Of a DNA stretch of 64,000 bases, positions 8,274 to 18,732 are shown in pieces (position 1 is the first letter of the stretch; each line of letters begins with the position of its first letter). The notes under the pieces were generated by a model. It did no database searches. It was not told the origin of the DNA and saw nothing but the letters and a program-made list of their open reading frames with translations. The stretch comes from an uncultured Pseudovibrio sp. (GTDB lineage: Bacteria; Pseudomonadota; Alphaproteobacteria; Rhizobiales; Stappiaceae). The DNA is taken from the NCBI GenBank assembly GCA_947496145.1, contig CANMBS010000009.1, positions 1 through 64,000 of the forward strand, written 5' to 3'. The translations under genes and the position numbers were made by a program.

Positions 8274-9668
8274 TCAGAGAAACCGCGTCTTCAGCATGTC
8301 GAAAAGAGCACGGATCGCCTGCGCTTCGCCACCGTGAGTTCTGAAATCTTTCTCGATTGGGGTCCAACCGTAGATATCAAAATGCACCCAGCTTCCAGCC
8401 TGCTCAACGAATCTTTGCAGGAAGAGCGCAGCAGTAACAGAGCCTGCAAAACCAGCTCCACTGGTGTTGATATTGGAAAGATCCGCGGTCCTGGAGGTGA
8501 TGTACTTCTTGTAAGGCTTCCAGAGCGGCATACGCCACAATGGATCGTTTACCGCTTCACTATGAACCGCAATGGTTTCTGCAAGTTCTTCATCATCGGT
8601 ATAGTAAGGAGGCAGGTCAGGCCCCAGAGCGACACGAGCGGCACCGGTAAGAGTTGCCATATCAATGAGAAGTTCCGGGCTTTCCTCATCTGCCAGTGCC
8701 AGCGCATCCGCCAGTACGAGACGACCTTCTGCATCGGTGTTTCCGATTTCAACAGACAGGCCCTTGCGGCTGGTGAAGATATCTGATGGACGGAAAGACC
8801 GGCCTGATACTGCGTTTTCAACCGCAGGAATCACAACACGTAGCCGAACCGGCAGTTTCGCCTTCATGATCATTGTTGCAAGGCCAAGCACATTGGCTGC
8901 CCCGCCCATGTCTTTCTTCATAAGGATCATGCCAGCGGCTGGTTTTATGTCCAGTCCGCCACTGTCGAAGATAACGCCTTTGCCAACAAGCGTGATTTTT
9001 GGATTGGTGTCCTTACCCCACGTTGCATCAATCAGGCGTGGTGCTCTGTCGCTGCCATTACCAACTGCGTGAACGAGCGGGAATTCTTTTTCCAGCTCTT
9101 CGCCCATAATCACTTTTGAAGACCCTTCGTGATCTTCAAAGAGCTGAACTGCGGCGGCAGCAAGTTCCGCAGGACCCATGTCGTTTGCAGGTGTGTTGAT
9201 CAGATCTTTGGCAAGGTGCACGCCTGCCAGAACAGGTGCCAGCTCGTCCAACAGGCTCTCATCACCAATCGCCAGTTGCGATTTTGGAGATGAAATCTCT
9301 TTGTAGGCGTCAAAGCGATAAGAGGCTAACGCAAAGCCGAGGGTAACACCTGCAACATCATCAAAGCCCTGCCCAAGCTGGAAGATGCCTGCCGGGAGCG
9401 CTTTGCTCAAAGCTGCTCCGGCTTCAAGACCATCTTCTTGATTGGCACCCATACCAAACAGAGTAGTCTCGATTGCACCTTCTGCGCTTGGTACAAGCAG
9501 CACTTCACCAAACTCTGCAGTGAACTCCTGCGCCTGCGCCCATGCCGTTGCGACGGCCCCCATGGTCTTCAGATGCTCTTCCAGCTCACTTGCCAGTATT
9601 GCCACGACTGGGATCGGATTAACTGCTTCATCAGCAGAAAGTAACGGACCGTGCACCCAAAGCTCCAT
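8274..9668 (-). CDS. Leucyl aminopeptidase family protein (M17)
   Basis: This 464-residue M17 peptidase has a variable N-terminal domain and a C-terminal two-metal catalytic domain. The metal and active-site motifs are clear: NTPANDMGP, GKGVIFDSGGLDIKP, MKKDMGGAANVLG and NTDAEGRLVLADAL. It removes N-terminal residues from peptides in the cytoplasm, normally as a hexamer. The length suits the PepA/PepB-related group common in alphaproteobacteria. The gene is divergent from tadD, and no pilus role is suggested by the sequence. Confidence 0.9.
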   Translation of the reverse strand: MELWVHGPLLSADEAVNPIPVVAILASELEEHLKTMGAVATAWAQAQEFTAEFGEVLLVPSAEGAIETTLFGMGANQEDGLEAGAALSKALPAGIFQLGQGFDDVAGVTLGFALASYRFDAYKEISSPKSQLAIGDESLLDELAPVLAGVHLAKDLINTPANDMGPAELAAAAVQLFEDHEGSSKVIMGEELEKEFPLVHAVGNGSDRAPRLIDATWGKDTNPKITLVGKGVIFDSGGLDIKPAAGMILMKKDMGGAANVLGLATMIMKAKLPVRLRVVIPAVENAVSGRSFRPSDIFTSRKGLSVEIGNTDAEGRLVLADALALADEESPELLIDMATLTGAARVALGPDLPPYYTDDEELAETIAVHSEAVNDPLWRMPLWKPYKKYITSRTADLSNINTSGAGFAGSVTAALFLQRFVEQAGSWVHFDIYGWTPIEKDFRTHGGEAQAIRALFDMLKTRFL

Positions 9669-9862
9669 TCTTGTATTTTGAGAAATCTTAGAGGCGCCCA
9701 GACTGGGCAGCCAAAAGGCAAACTATCTCTCCTTCCCCCGCTGCGCAAGGGAGTGTAAACGCGCCTCCCCCAACCTTAGCTCATGGCTTCAGATGGGGAA
9801 TTAACCATAAATTAGGGATAATATTAGATTTTCAAACAATATTTGAAATGCTTGAGGTTCCT

Positions 9863-10645
9863 ATGGCTGTTATTGAGCTCGCCCCAAAAAACAGAAGATT
9901 TTCTGGTTATCTGAGAACTGCAACAGCCCTTTCTCTGGTATTGGTGTGCGGACTTGCCTTATCTGGTTGCGCAACAAAGAAACCGCGTGCCCATGCCTCT
10001 CTTTCACAGAGCCAACAGCTTCAGCCCGGTTCAGCAGAAATGCAAAAAGCGCTTGCTTATTGGGGCAATGCTTATGCCAAGGATGAGAAAAACCCGCATG
10101 CTGTTCTCAATTATGCAGCAGCGTTGCGGATGGATGGGCAAGGCCAGCAAGCCGAAGCAATTTTGCGCCGGGGGGTTATTGCAGATTCTTCAAACACAGT
10201 AATCGCAGCAAGCTATGGCAAAGTACTCGCCGAGAATGGCAAACTGCAAGAAGCGCTCAATGTCATAGACAACACCTTTGATCCTGCAAAGCCAAACTGG
10301 AAAATGCTGTCTGCGAAAGCTGCTATTCTGGATCAACTGGGAGAAACAAAGCAGGCGCGACTGGTTTACAATCAGGCACTCAAGATTTCCCCCAATGAAC
10401 CGTCTGTTCTAAATAATCTGGGTATGTCTTACCTGCTGGCAGGTGATCTCACCAATGCAGAAACAGCACTGCGCACGGCGATGGATTCAGGACGGGCTGG
10501 CAGTCAGGTTCGCCAGAATCTGGCGTTGACGCTTGGATTGCAGGGGCGCTTTGATGAAGCTTTGCGTGTTGCACAGGCTGACATTGACCCACGGCAGGCT
10601 GCTGAGAACGTGAGATACCTGAAAGCAATGCTAGGCAACGCATAG
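9863..10645 (+). CDS. tadD: Tad pilus assembly lipoprotein TadD (TPR)
   Basis: A signal sequence ends in the lipobox LSGC, so the mature protein is probably a lipid-anchored periplasmic or outer-membrane protein. Tetratricopeptide-type repeats follow (for example PSVLNNLGMSYLLAGDLTNAETALRTA). TadD family members help assemble the Flp pilus secretin. I chose the ATG at 9863, which has GAGG about 7 bases upstream, over an in-frame ATG 15 bases earlier that has none. The gene faces tadC convergently rather than following it as in the usual tad operon, so it needs its own promoter. Confidence 0.85.
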   Translation: MAVIELAPKNRRFSGYLRTATALSLVLVCGLALSGCATKKPRAHASLSQSQQLQPGSAEMQKALAYWGNAYAKDEKNPHAVLNYAAALRMDGQGQQAEAILRRGVIADSSNTVIAASYGKVLAENGKLQEALNVIDNTFDPAKPNWKMLSAKAAILDQLGETKQARLVYNQALKISPNEPSVLNNLGMSYLLAGDLTNAETALRTAMDSGRAGSQVRQNLALTLGLQGRFDEALRVAQADIDPRQAAENVRYLKAMLGNA

Positions 10646-10709
10646 AGCTTTGATGGCACTGTACGCCTGATCACTCTTCACTTTTAGGGCATTCACAGGC
10701 CCCCGCGCT

Positions 10710-11687
10710 TTAACCGAAGGTGTCCATAACCTGAATTATGGCTGGTCCGAGAATTACGATGAAGAGGACCGGCATAAAGAACAGCATCATCGGTACTGTG
10801 AGCTTTGGTGGCAGTGCTGCTGCTTTTCTTTCGGCCTCCTGCATACGTTCACGGCGATTTTCCTCTGACAGAACACGCAGGGCCTGACCGATTGGTGTGC
10901 CGTATTTTTCCGCTTGTGTCAGCGCCACCACAACGTTTTTCACCCCATCAAGACCGGTTCGCTCTGACAAGTTCTGATAGGCTTTGCGTCGTTCATCCAG
11001 ATAGGACAGTTCCGCGTTTGCCAGTATCAGTTCCTCAGCAAGTGGTGCGGACTGTGCCCCGACTTCTTCGGCAACCTTCTTAAAGGCAGCTTCAATCGAC
11101 ATACCAGACTCAACACAAATGAGCATCAGGTCCATGGCATCCGGCCATGCAAGACGAATTGACTCCTGACGCTTTGTAATCTGGTTTTGAATGAAAACAC
11201 TGGGTGCAAAAAAACCGATTGCAGCACCGAGAAGAGATATGCAGAGCGACAGGATGACTGGTATGTCGAGTTGCAGGACCACCACGACATATACAAAAAC
11301 TACTCCAAAAAACACCAGGGGGAGAACAGTCTGCAAAAACAGATAGGTGTAGAGCGGCGAAGCTCCTCTGTGTCCTGCCATTTTGAGTTTGCTCACCACC
11401 CCATCAGCAGAAAGCAACCTCTTCAGGTCGTATTTATCTACGAACTCCCGGAGGCTTTCCTTTGGTGTATTTTTTACGGAAACCTTCTCTGTTTCTTTGC
11501 TGTCGGCAAGGCGTTTGCGCTCTCTTGCACGAATTTTTTCACGCTCCACGGTGACTGATTTCATACGGCTCTTCAGTTCATCGCGTTCAAAGAACGGCAT
11601 TAAGAGCGTATAAGCCGTGCCTGATACGGCCAGCATGGTCAGAACAACCATGATAAGATTGTTGTCTCCAAGCGCAGAAAGACTCAT
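10710..11687 (-). CDS. tadC: Tad pilus inner-membrane platform protein TadC
   Basis: This 325-residue type II secretion F-domain protein has hydrophobic segments near the N-terminus, in the middle (about residues 110-165) and at the C-terminus (about 295-320). The F-domain core reads DAMDLMLICVESGMSIEAAFKKVAEE. TadC pairs with TadB to form the membrane platform on which the TadA/CpaF ATPase works. It starts 9 bases after tadB and is the last gene of the minus-strand tad operon that begins upstream near cpaB. Confidence 0.92.
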   Translation of the reverse strand: MSLSALGDNNLIMVVLTMLAVSGTAYTLLMPFFERDELKSRMKSVTVEREKIRARERKRLADSKETEKVSVKNTPKESLREFVDKYDLKRLLSADGVVSKLKMAGHRGASPLYTYLFLQTVLPLVFFGVVFVYVVVVLQLDIPVILSLCISLLGAAIGFFAPSVFIQNQITKRQESIRLAWPDAMDLMLICVESGMSIEAAFKKVAEEVGAQSAPLAEELILANAELSYLDERRKAYQNLSERTGLDGVKNVVVALTQAEKYGTPIGQALRVLSEENRRERMQEAERKAAALPPKLTVPMMLFFMPVLFIVILGPAIIQVMDTFG

Positions 11688-11696
11688 GCCGTACTC

Positions 11697-12716
11697 CTAA
11701 ATCTTGAAATCAATCATCTTACGCATGACGAAAATGCCCGTTGACATCCAGAAGGCAGCAATCGCGATCAGGATTAACCCGATATCTGTATTAGTAAGAA
11801 CACGAATGTAATCTGGCGCGATCAAAAGAAGCATCCCGGTTACAAAGAATGGCAGGGACCCTATGATTGCCGCTGATGACTTAGCTTCCTGACTGACGGC
11901 CCTGATCTTGCCCTTCATCGCTTTACGGTCACGCAGAGTTTTCGATAGATTACCCAACGCCTCGGAAAGGCTACCGCCAGCTTGCGACTGGATTGTAATC
12001 ACAATCGCGAGGAAGTTCGTTTCCTGCAATGGAACACGTTTGGGCATGCTGTGAATGGCTTCGGACATGGGCACACCCATGTGCATTTTATCCAGTACGA
12101 GTGCAAATTCCAGGCCGACCGGGTCTTTAGCTTCCAAAGCAGCAATCTGCACACAGTCCGCAAGTGGCATGCCGGATTTAATACCGCGCACAATGATGTC
12201 CACTGCATTGGGAAACTCATCAAGAAATCTGGAAAAGCGCTTTTTTCGTTTTCTGGATACATAAAACCGTGGGAGACCAAAGGTACCCACAAACAAAGCT
12301 CCTAAAGATACCCAGAGGACCTGACCAGAAAGAAAACTCAGTGAGAATAAAAATATTCCACAAATCACTGATATTATGTAGAATTTTGGCTTCGACCAGG
12401 AAAGTCCCGCCTGCCCTATCCAGTCAGCAAAGATCGGCTTGTCTGCTTTTTTCTTCTTAGCCGCCTGCGCTGCCTCTATGTTTTTGAGCTGGTCCTGAAC
12501 GGATTTTCTACGGGCTGTAACGTCAATCTTCCTCGCACCAGCGATGTCCTTCACAGCCCCTTTCTGAACGAGATTGTCTTTTCGTTTCCCCAATTTATCT
12601 TCGGAGAAAAATGGCATAAGCACTGTGAAAGTTACACCAACCACACTGAGGACAATCAGAAACGTGGTTGCATAGGGGGCAAGCGGAGACTCCAAAAAAC
12701 TATTGAGATCAAGCAT
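11697..12716 (-). CDS. tadB: Tad pilus inner-membrane platform protein TadB
   Basis: This is a type II secretion F-family protein with the core FPNAVDIIVRGIKSGMPLAD and GGSLSEALGNLSKTLRDRK and membrane segments on both sides. I start it at the ATG at 12716 (339 residues). A longer frame exists, but this ATG has a GGGGGGA ribosome site and overlaps the cpaF stop by 8 bases, the usual coupling in tad operons. With TadC it forms the platform of the pilus machine. Confidence 0.92.
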   Translation of the reverse strand: MLDLNSFLESPLAPYATTFLIVLSVVGVTFTVLMPFFSEDKLGKRKDNLVQKGAVKDIAGARKIDVTARRKSVQDQLKNIEAAQAAKKKKADKPIFADWIGQAGLSWSKPKFYIISVICGIFLFSLSFLSGQVLWVSLGALFVGTFGLPRFYVSRKRKKRFSRFLDEFPNAVDIIVRGIKSGMPLADCVQIAALEAKDPVGLEFALVLDKMHMGVPMSEAIHSMPKRVPLQETNFLAIVITIQSQAGGSLSEALGNLSKTLRDRKAMKGKIRAVSQEAKSSAAIIGSLPFFVTGMLLLIAPDYIRVLTNTDIGLILIAIAAFWMSTGIFVMRKMIDFKI

Positions 12717-14190
12717 GCAATCCCCCCTGAATATCAGAGGCATCAAGGGCTTGCGCCAGTCGCTGTTCTTCATTGAAGTAACGTGCCCGCTCCCAGAACA
12801 AGGGGCGACCGATGCCGGTTGAGCGGTGCTGACCAATTACTTTTCCATCAGCACTTTCACCTGTGATGTCATAGACAAAAAGGTCCTGAGTGGTGATCAC
12901 ATCACCTTCCATCCCGACAACCTCGGTGATGTGAGTGATCCGCCTTGACCCGTCTCTTAAACGCGCTGCCTGTACAATCACATCAACAGACCCAACGATG
13001 ATCTCACGAACTGTTTTTGACGGCAGCGAGAAGCCGCCCAGCGCAATCATCGATTCAATGCGTTTCAAACATTCACGAGGTGAATTGGAGTGGATTGTGC
13101 CCATGGAGCCGTCATGACCAGTGTTCATGGCCTGCAGGAGATCAAAGACCTCAGGTCCGCGCACCTCACCTACGATAATGCGTTCAGGACGCATACGCAG
13201 ACAGTTTTTCACCAGATCGCGCATGGTGATTTCGCCTTCACCTTCCAGATTGGGAGGTCTGGTTTCCAGTCTCACCACATGGGGTTGCTGCAACTGAAGT
13301 TCTGCACTGTCTTCACAGGTGATGATACGCTCTGTGGTGTCGATATAGCGCGTCAGGCAGTTCAAAAGCGTTGTCTTACCGGACCCCGTACCGCCAGAGA
13401 TCACTGTGTTACACCGAACACGACCAATGATCTCCAGAATCTCGGCGCCTTCCCTTGAGATTGAGCCGAAGTTTACGAGCTGGTCCAGCGTAAGTTTATC
13501 TTTCTTAAACTTACGGATTGTGAGTGTAGGGCCATCCAGAGATAAAGGAGGCGCGATGACGTTAACACGAGAGCCATCAGGCAGGCGGGCATCACAGATC
13601 GGGCTGGCCTCATCCACACGGCGACCGACTTGCGACACGATGCGCTGGCAAATGTTCATCAATTGCCGATTGTCCCGGAAACGAATGCCCGTCTGTTCAA
13701 CCAGACCCGCAGTTTCTATGTACACGGTATCTGCACCGTTGACCATGATATCAGCAATATCATCACGGGCCAGCAATGGCTCAAGAGGCCCATATCCAAG
13801 GACATCATTACAAATATCTTCGAGCAGGTCCTCCTGCTCTGCAATCGACATGACCAGGTTCTTCAGGGCAATAATATCATTGACCACATCCCTGATTTCA
13901 TCACGTGCGTCCTCCTGTTCCAGTCTGGAGAGCTGTGACAAATCGATTGCTTCGACAAGTGCGTTAAAGATGGACGCCTTGGTCGCGTAATACTCCTGAT
14001 CTCTTAGTTTTTCAGGAGCTGGTTCCTTTTGTGGTTCAGCATAAGGCGCGTGAGCAGAAGGTTTCAATGCGGAATTGCCTGACTTTTCCTGGGTAGCAGG
14101 GCGCGCAGTCTGTTCCTGCACTGATGGAGTTACAGGAGCAGACTTTGGTTTTTTATTGCCAAATTCACCGTTACCACGTCTACCGAACAT
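12709..14190 (-). CDS. cpaF: Tad pilus secretion ATPase CpaF/TadA
   Basis: The 493-residue protein is a GspE/VirB11-type hexameric ATPase that powers pilin assembly from the cytoplasmic side. Residues 1-65 are a low-complexity Pro/Lys-rich extension, then comes an N-terminal domain (about 70-220) and the ATPase core with Walker A GGTGSGKT at 266-273, Walker [10 protein letters not shown] and the His-box region [15 protein letters not shown]. It is separated by 38 bases from cpaE and overlaps tadB. Confidence 0.95.
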   Translation of the reverse strand: MFGRRGNGEFGNKKPKSAPVTPSVQEQTARPATQEKSGNSALKPSAHAPYAEPQKEPAPEKLRDQEYYATKASIFNALVEAIDLSQLSRLEQEDARDEIRDVVNDIIALKNLVMSIAEQEDLLEDICNDVLGYGPLEPLLARDDIADIMVNGADTVYIETAGLVEQTGIRFRDNRQLMNICQRIVSQVGRRVDEASPICDARLPDGSRVNVIAPPLSLDGPTLTIRKFKKDKLTLDQLVNFGSISREGAEILEIIGRVRCNTVISGGTGSGKTTLLNCLTRYIDTTERIITCEDSAELQLQQPHVVRLETRPPNLEGEGEITMRDLVKNCLRMRPERIIVGEVRGPEVFDLLQAMNTGHDGSMGTIHSNSPRECLKRIESMIALGGFSLPSKTVREIIVGSVDVIVQAARLRDGSRRITHITEVVGMEGDVITTQDLFVYDITGESADGKVIGQHRSTGIGRPLFWERARYFNEEQRLAQALDASDIQGGLHA

Positions 14191-14228
14191 ATTCTTCCGC
14201 CTCTAAATTCGCAGGACCAATCCCATGA

Positions 14229-15509
14229 CTATTTGCGAACTTTTTTCATAAGAGCTGCCAGCAGCGACTTGCTTTTTGTGTGCATTTCAGCCTTGCCACA
14301 TACTCTTGCAGCCATGTCCTCAAACATACCGGCAACAGCATGCCGCCCATCACATTCTGCTATCATCTGACCGTTGTTAGAGGCCGTACCGAAGAGCGCC
14401 GGCTCAAATGGAATGACTGAAAGTGAAGTAACATCAAGCACTCCACTAAATTCTTCAGGCTTGATTTCCGGACGTTTGGGGACACCTGTCTTATTCATAA
14501 CCAGATACGGTTTGCTGTCATTCGGGCGCAGCTGGGAAATGCAGTCAATTAAGTTCTTTGCATTTCGCAGGTTCGCCAGATCCGGTTCTGCCACGATCAC
14601 AGTTTCATCTACCTGTGCGAGAATGTGACGAACCCAGCTGTTCCATGTATGCGGCAGATCCAGCACCACTGTGGGCGTCCCGCGCTGCATCACCTCTATC
14701 ACCTGATCGAATTTGTCGCTTTCAAAATCATAGGTCTGATCAAGTGTTGCCGGGGCTGCCAGCAGGCTCAGACGGTCATTACACTTTGAAAGTAGACGGT
14801 CGAGAAGTGTGTCATCCAAACGATCCGGGGATGCAATTGCTTCCATAATGCCTTGCAAAGGGTCCCGGTTGAAATCAAGACCGGCGGTCCCGAAAGGCAG
14901 GTCCAAATCCGCAATCGCAACGTCAGTTTCCATTGTCTTTGCAATGGACCAGGAAAGGTTATGTGCTATGGACGATGCACCACAGCCGCCTTTTGCACCA
15001 ATAACTGCGATAGTACGCCCAAACGGCTCCGCTTCCGCATTGGAATAGAACTGACCAATTGTATTGATCAACTGGGGAATGTCGACTGGCCCGACCACAT
15101 ATTCCCCCACGCCTCTATGAATAAGCGCACGATAAAGGTTTACGTCATTGATGCGTCCAATGACGAGAACCTTGGTTCCAGCGTCGCAGTATTCAGCTAA
15201 CTCATCGAGTTCCCTGATAATCTCCTTCGGGCTAGAAAGAGTTTCTACGATAAGGAAATTAGGGGTCGCTGCACTTTTGAATGTCTCAACCGCCGCAGGA
15301 ATCCCCCCTTGCCTGACCATGGTGTGCGTCTTCGACATCCTCCGGTCCAGACTGGCCTTCTGGATCGTTGCGGCAGTCCTTTCATCCAGACAAAAGGCCT
15401 GCACTGAAATACGCGGAATACTAACAAGCTGAAAGTCTGAGGTCGACAATTGACCCGACATATTCTGCTCTGAGCTTTCATTGATTTCATACTGAGCAAG
15501 ATCAGACAT
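14229..15509 (-). CDS. cpaE: Pilus localisation protein CpaE/TadZ
   Basis: An N-terminal receiver-like domain is followed by a MinD/ParA-type ATPase domain with the deviant P-loop GAKGGCGASSIAHN. In this family the motif often lacks the lysine needed for normal hydrolysis. CpaE proteins place the pilus machine at the cell pole. I start at ATG 15509 with GTGGGA upstream; the TTG 21 bases further upstream would overlap cpaD's stop. It is in the operon between cpaD and cpaF. Confidence 0.9.
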   Translation of the reverse strand: MSDLAQYEINESSEQNMSGQLSTSDFQLVSIPRISVQAFCLDERTAATIQKASLDRRMSKTHTMVRQGGIPAAVETFKSAATPNFLIVETLSSPKEIIRELDELAEYCDAGTKVLVIGRINDVNLYRALIHRGVGEYVVGPVDIPQLINTIGQFYSNAEAEPFGRTIAVIGAKGGCGASSIAHNLSWSIAKTMETDVAIADLDLPFGTAGLDFNRDPLQGIMEAIASPDRLDDTLLDRLLSKCNDRLSLLAAPATLDQTYDFESDKFDQVIEVMQRGTPTVVLDLPHTWNSWVRHILAQVDETVIVAEPDLANLRNAKNLIDCISQLRPNDSKPYLVMNKTGVPKRPEIKPEEFSGVLDVTSLSVIPFEPALFGTASNNGQMIAECDGRHAVAGMFEDMAARVCGKAEMHTKSKSLLAALMKKVRK

Positions 15510-15526
15510 TTGCGTTCCCACTAAAT

Positions 15527-16252
15527 TCAAAAGGAAGATACCTGCGCCCCAACTCCATAGATGTATTTTCCAGGAGTTGCTTGACCTTCCCGATTCTTCG
15601 TCAGGATGACTTTGGTTCTTTCTGCGTCGGCAGGTGTTTGTGGTCGCGGTCTGAGCAGGTCCGCTGGTTGATCAACCATGGCTGCCAGATTGGCCTGTGT
15701 CGCACACCCAAAATTATGATAGTCCCCATTCTCTGGAGTGCCGTTCATAGCGTTGGGCCAGTTGCCGCAATTACGAACAACACTGCGCATGCGCATGAAT
15801 GAGAGACGTACAGGAGCAGATGCAGACATATCGGAGACCGGGTAGGTTCTCATCACAATATGGCTGGCGCTGACACCACCGTCCTTCAGAGCTGCCCTGA
15901 TCTGAGGTGAGATTGCACGAACAGCGGCTTCATTGGCGGAACCAGAGGGGACCAGAACTTCAACAAACCCATTACCGTCTTCTTTAGATTGCCGGCCAAA
16001 GGCTGCAACGGCGTTTTTCATGGACCCGTTGATAGTCCGCACGTCCCCTGATACTGGAATGTCGAGGTTTTCCGGGACCTCACTAATGAGGATCGGATGA
16101 CGTTTCCGGTAATCGAAGTCAGCGATCGAATGCTTTTCGACATAAGACGGTTTCGTCTGGCAAGCTGCGAGCACAAGTGCGGCGCATATAAAAACAGCGG
16201 TTCTTCCGGCATATCCGGTATATTTTGAAACGGGTGACGGTAGAATACTCAT
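15527..16252 (-). CDS. cpaD: Pilus biogenesis lipoprotein CpaD
   Basis: The signal peptide ends in the lipobox LAAC (about residues 27-30). The mature part contains FDYRKRHPILIS and NFGCATQANLAAMVDQPADLL, the latter the hallmark of CpaD proteins. It is thought to support the CpaC secretin in the outer membrane or periplasm. It lies 10 bases downstream of cpaC, and its stop is 17 bases from the chosen cpaE start. Length (241) is normal for the family. Confidence 0.9.
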   Translation of the reverse strand: MSILPSPVSKYTGYAGRTAVFICAALVLAACQTKPSYVEKHSIADFDYRKRHPILISEVPENLDIPVSGDVRTINGSMKNAVAAFGRQSKEDGNGFVEVLVPSGSANEAAVRAISPQIRAALKDGGVSASHIVMRTYPVSDMSASAPVRLSFMRMRSVVRNCGNWPNAMNGTPENGDYHNFGCATQANLAAMVDQPADLLRPRPQTPADAERTKVILTKNREGQATPGKYIYGVGAQVSSF

Positions 16253-16262
16253 TTTACTTCCC

Positions 16263-17714
16263 TCACTCGTAAATGTAGCCGATTTTGCCGTGGTACTTCC
16301 CTTTCACAGGTGCATCTGTTGACCTGTAAATCCGGCTAATCTGATTTAAGAAAATTGTTGAACGATCGCTTGGTGGTGCAAGATTGTCGTCAGGACGGGC
16401 AATCTGTGAACGCGCAACTGGCCGTACCAAATATGGCGTCACAAAGATTACCAGTTCTGTTTGCTTATTGATGTAGTCACGGCTCTTAAACAACGTCCCC
16501 AGAATTGGAACATTCTTCAGCCCAGGGACACCATCGATCTCTTGCGCATAATTCTGCTTAAGCAAACCTGCCATGACCAGTGTTCCGCCTGAAGGAAGCT
16601 CCAGTGTGGATTCAGCGCGCCGCACTTTCAACGCAGACACTGCAATCCCACCATTGATGCTTACAGCACCGTCGGAACTCAGCTCACTAACTTCTGTCTT
16701 AACTCTAAGCTTGATACGACCACCGGATAAAACAACGGGTGTGAAATCCAGCCCAACCCCAAAAGGCTTGAACTCCAAAGTCACTTTATTGTCTTCGTAG
16801 GCACTTGGAATCGGGAATTCACCACCTGCAAGAAAACTCGCATTTTCGCCAGAGACAGCAACCAGTGTGGGTTCTGCCAGTGTTTTGACAACGCCTTCAC
16901 GTTCCAGCGCCTTGATTGTCGGCTCGATTGAATTGCCACCAGATATCAGTTTCCCGCCAAGCCTTGCTGCGTTTACAACTGAAGGATTGACATTTAATGC
17001 AGGGGCTGAGTTAAAGTTCAGATCCAATGCACCAATTTTAAGTGCACCTTGCAGGTTAACCCCGAGCTGTTTGATGACAGAGCGCTCTACTTCTGCAACG
17101 GTTACTTTGAGCTGCACCTGATCTTTCTCGGCAATACTAATGGTATTGACGACTTTTGCTTGGTTATTTCCAACAAATTTGAGCGCGATATCATATGCTT
17201 GCTGCGCTTCAAGAGCTGAAACAGCGGTTCCTGACAGGACCACGCTTCCGTTCATAAGATCAACGTCGATTGCCGAGTTTGGCAGGAGTCTGCTAATGAG
17301 CTCACTTAAGCCTGACGGGTCCGGCTGAACGCTCAAATTGAAAGAAGCAAGCTGGCGGCCACCATTGCCAAATAGAACCAGAGAAGCCTGACCAATTTTA
17401 TTTCCAAATACAAAAACCCGATTTCGGGTGCGTACAACTGCATCTGCGATCTTTGGATTGGAGACAAGTACGTCACGAACTTCCTCGTTGGTGTTCAAGA
17501 CGATTGACCTGCCTTCACCGATATTCAGCTGACGGACCTTACCGCTATGCTGAGAGGTCACTTCAATCGTTGCCTCAAACCCTGACTGTGCCTGAGCTAA
17601 TGCTGGAGCAAAAACCATAAGGGTCAGCGCAATGCAGAGTGAAGAGAAGGCGGTTCCACGGCTAAAGAAATTCAGCCAACCTTTCGCCAGTATAATTTGT
17701 CGAAGAAAAGCCAT
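16263..17714 (-). CDS. cpaC: Pilus secretin CpaC/RcpA
   Basis: The 483-residue protein has a signal peptide ending LAQAQ, an N-terminal pilus domain (SIVLNTNEEVRDVLVSNPKI), a BON-like linker and the C-terminal secretin domain with VVKTLAEPTLVAVSGENASF and VPILGTLFKSRDYINKQTEL. It forms the outer-membrane channel for the Flp pilus. It is 10 bases downstream of cpaB in the operon. A separate small gene (6145-6651) duplicates only its N-terminal domain. Confidence 0.93.
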   Translation of the reverse strand: MAFLRQIILAKGWLNFFSRGTAFSSLCIALTLMVFAPALAQAQSGFEATIEVTSQHSGKVRQLNIGEGRSIVLNTNEEVRDVLVSNPKIADAVVRTRNRVFVFGNKIGQASLVLFGNGGRQLASFNLSVQPDPSGLSELISRLLPNSAIDVDLMNGSVVLSGTAVSALEAQQAYDIALKFVGNNQAKVVNTISIAEKDQVQLKVTVAEVERSVIKQLGVNLQGALKIGALDLNFNSAPALNVNPSVVNAARLGGKLISGGNSIEPTIKALEREGVVKTLAEPTLVAVSGENASFLAGGEFPIPSAYEDNKVTLEFKPFGVGLDFTPVVLSGGRIKLRVKTEVSELSSDGAVSINGGIAVSALKVRRAESTLELPSGGTLVMAGLLKQNYAQEIDGVPGLKNVPILGTLFKSRDYINKQTELVIFVTPYLVRPVARSQIARPDDNLAPPSDRSTIFLNQISRIYRSTDAPVKGKYHGKIGYIYE

Positions 17715-17724
17715 GGCTAACCTA

Positions 17725-18504
17725 TTAATTCCCGTTAACAGACTGTGAGGCGATACCGTACTTCACGAACTTCACACCGCCTTTGACACGTGGAGGCTGC
17801 TTCAAACCATCCATTGAATCTGCTGCACTGCGCAGCGCAAGCGAAATGGTGCCCATCTTCATGGCCCGGCTTATCATTTCTACTTCATGGGGGAGCAGCT
17901 CAAGCGTGGCAGTCTGGTCTGGGGACACTGCCTTCTCTGTGTTCTCACTGGCTGTTATCATGTCAATCGCAAGAACCTTAATGTTCTCCAGCAATGTTTC
18001 GCTGACAACACCGCTGCCGCGCGATTTCGCCCGCAACGTGAGCAGAACATCAACTTTGTCTCCAGGCAGAATAAAGCCACCAGCGGTGGTTACCGCTTCA
18101 ACCGAAACAGCCAGCGCCCGCTTACCTTTGGGAAGTATCGCAGCAAGAAATCCCTTGTCGGTATCAATAAGACGCTCAGACCGGATCGGCTCGCCGCCAA
18201 ACATGGCTGCTTTAACGATTTGGCCTAAAAGCTCACTTTCGGCTTCAGGGTTGGAGCCTCGCAGAATAAAACCATCCGAAACTGCATCCTCGGGCCACTT
18301 TGCCCAGGACAGGTCCCCAAAAGACAGTGCCATACCGACTTTCAAGTCCTGTGCGGCCACTAAGACCTCAAGTGACGGTATTTCCTGCTCTTCAACAACG
18401 ATGGTTGGAGCCTGCTCGCGTGAACCAGATGACAGGTTCAACCACGCAGCGATTCCACCTGCGCTTAAAGCTATGATTAAAACAATTAATCTGGAGGCCT
18501 TCAT
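17725..18504 (-). CDS. cpaB: Flp pilus assembly protein CpaB/RcpC
   Basis: The 259-residue protein has a single N-terminal membrane segment (LIVLIIALSAGGIAAWLNLS). A SAF-type domain follows, with VLVAAQDLKVGMALSFGDLSWAKWP, and then GFILPGDKVDVLLTL, both typical of CpaB. It is periplasmic and is thought to stabilise the secretin. It is the first gene of the cpaB-tadC operon; the 228 bases between it and cpaA would hold the promoter, but I could not fix -35/-10 boxes with confidence. Confidence 0.9.
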   Translation of the reverse strand: MKASRLIVLIIALSAGGIAAWLNLSSGSREQAPTIVVEEQEIPSLEVLVAAQDLKVGMALSFGDLSWAKWPEDAVSDGFILRGSNPEAESELLGQIVKAAMFGGEPIRSERLIDTDKGFLAAILPKGKRALAVSVEAVTTAGGFILPGDKVDVLLTLRAKSRGSGVVSETLLENIKVLAIDMITASENTEKAVSPDQTATLELLPHEVEMISRAMKMGTISLALRSAADSMDGLKQPPRVKGGVKFVKYGIASQSVNGN

Positions 18505-18732
18505 GTGGCACCCGCCTTCTGAAAAATCTGGCTATGCAGCATTAGTTAACCCTAATTTGGGCAAAGATTGTCAATACATAGTTAATATTCCGTAACATGT
18601 TTAAATTTGTAAATTTTACTTATGCAAAATAGGAAGAATCCAAACATGACTGATAAGCAACCCAGCACACCAAGATTAAACATGACTACCATGCACTTTA
18701 ATACTTCATTAATTTGACAAGTTGATCGATGA

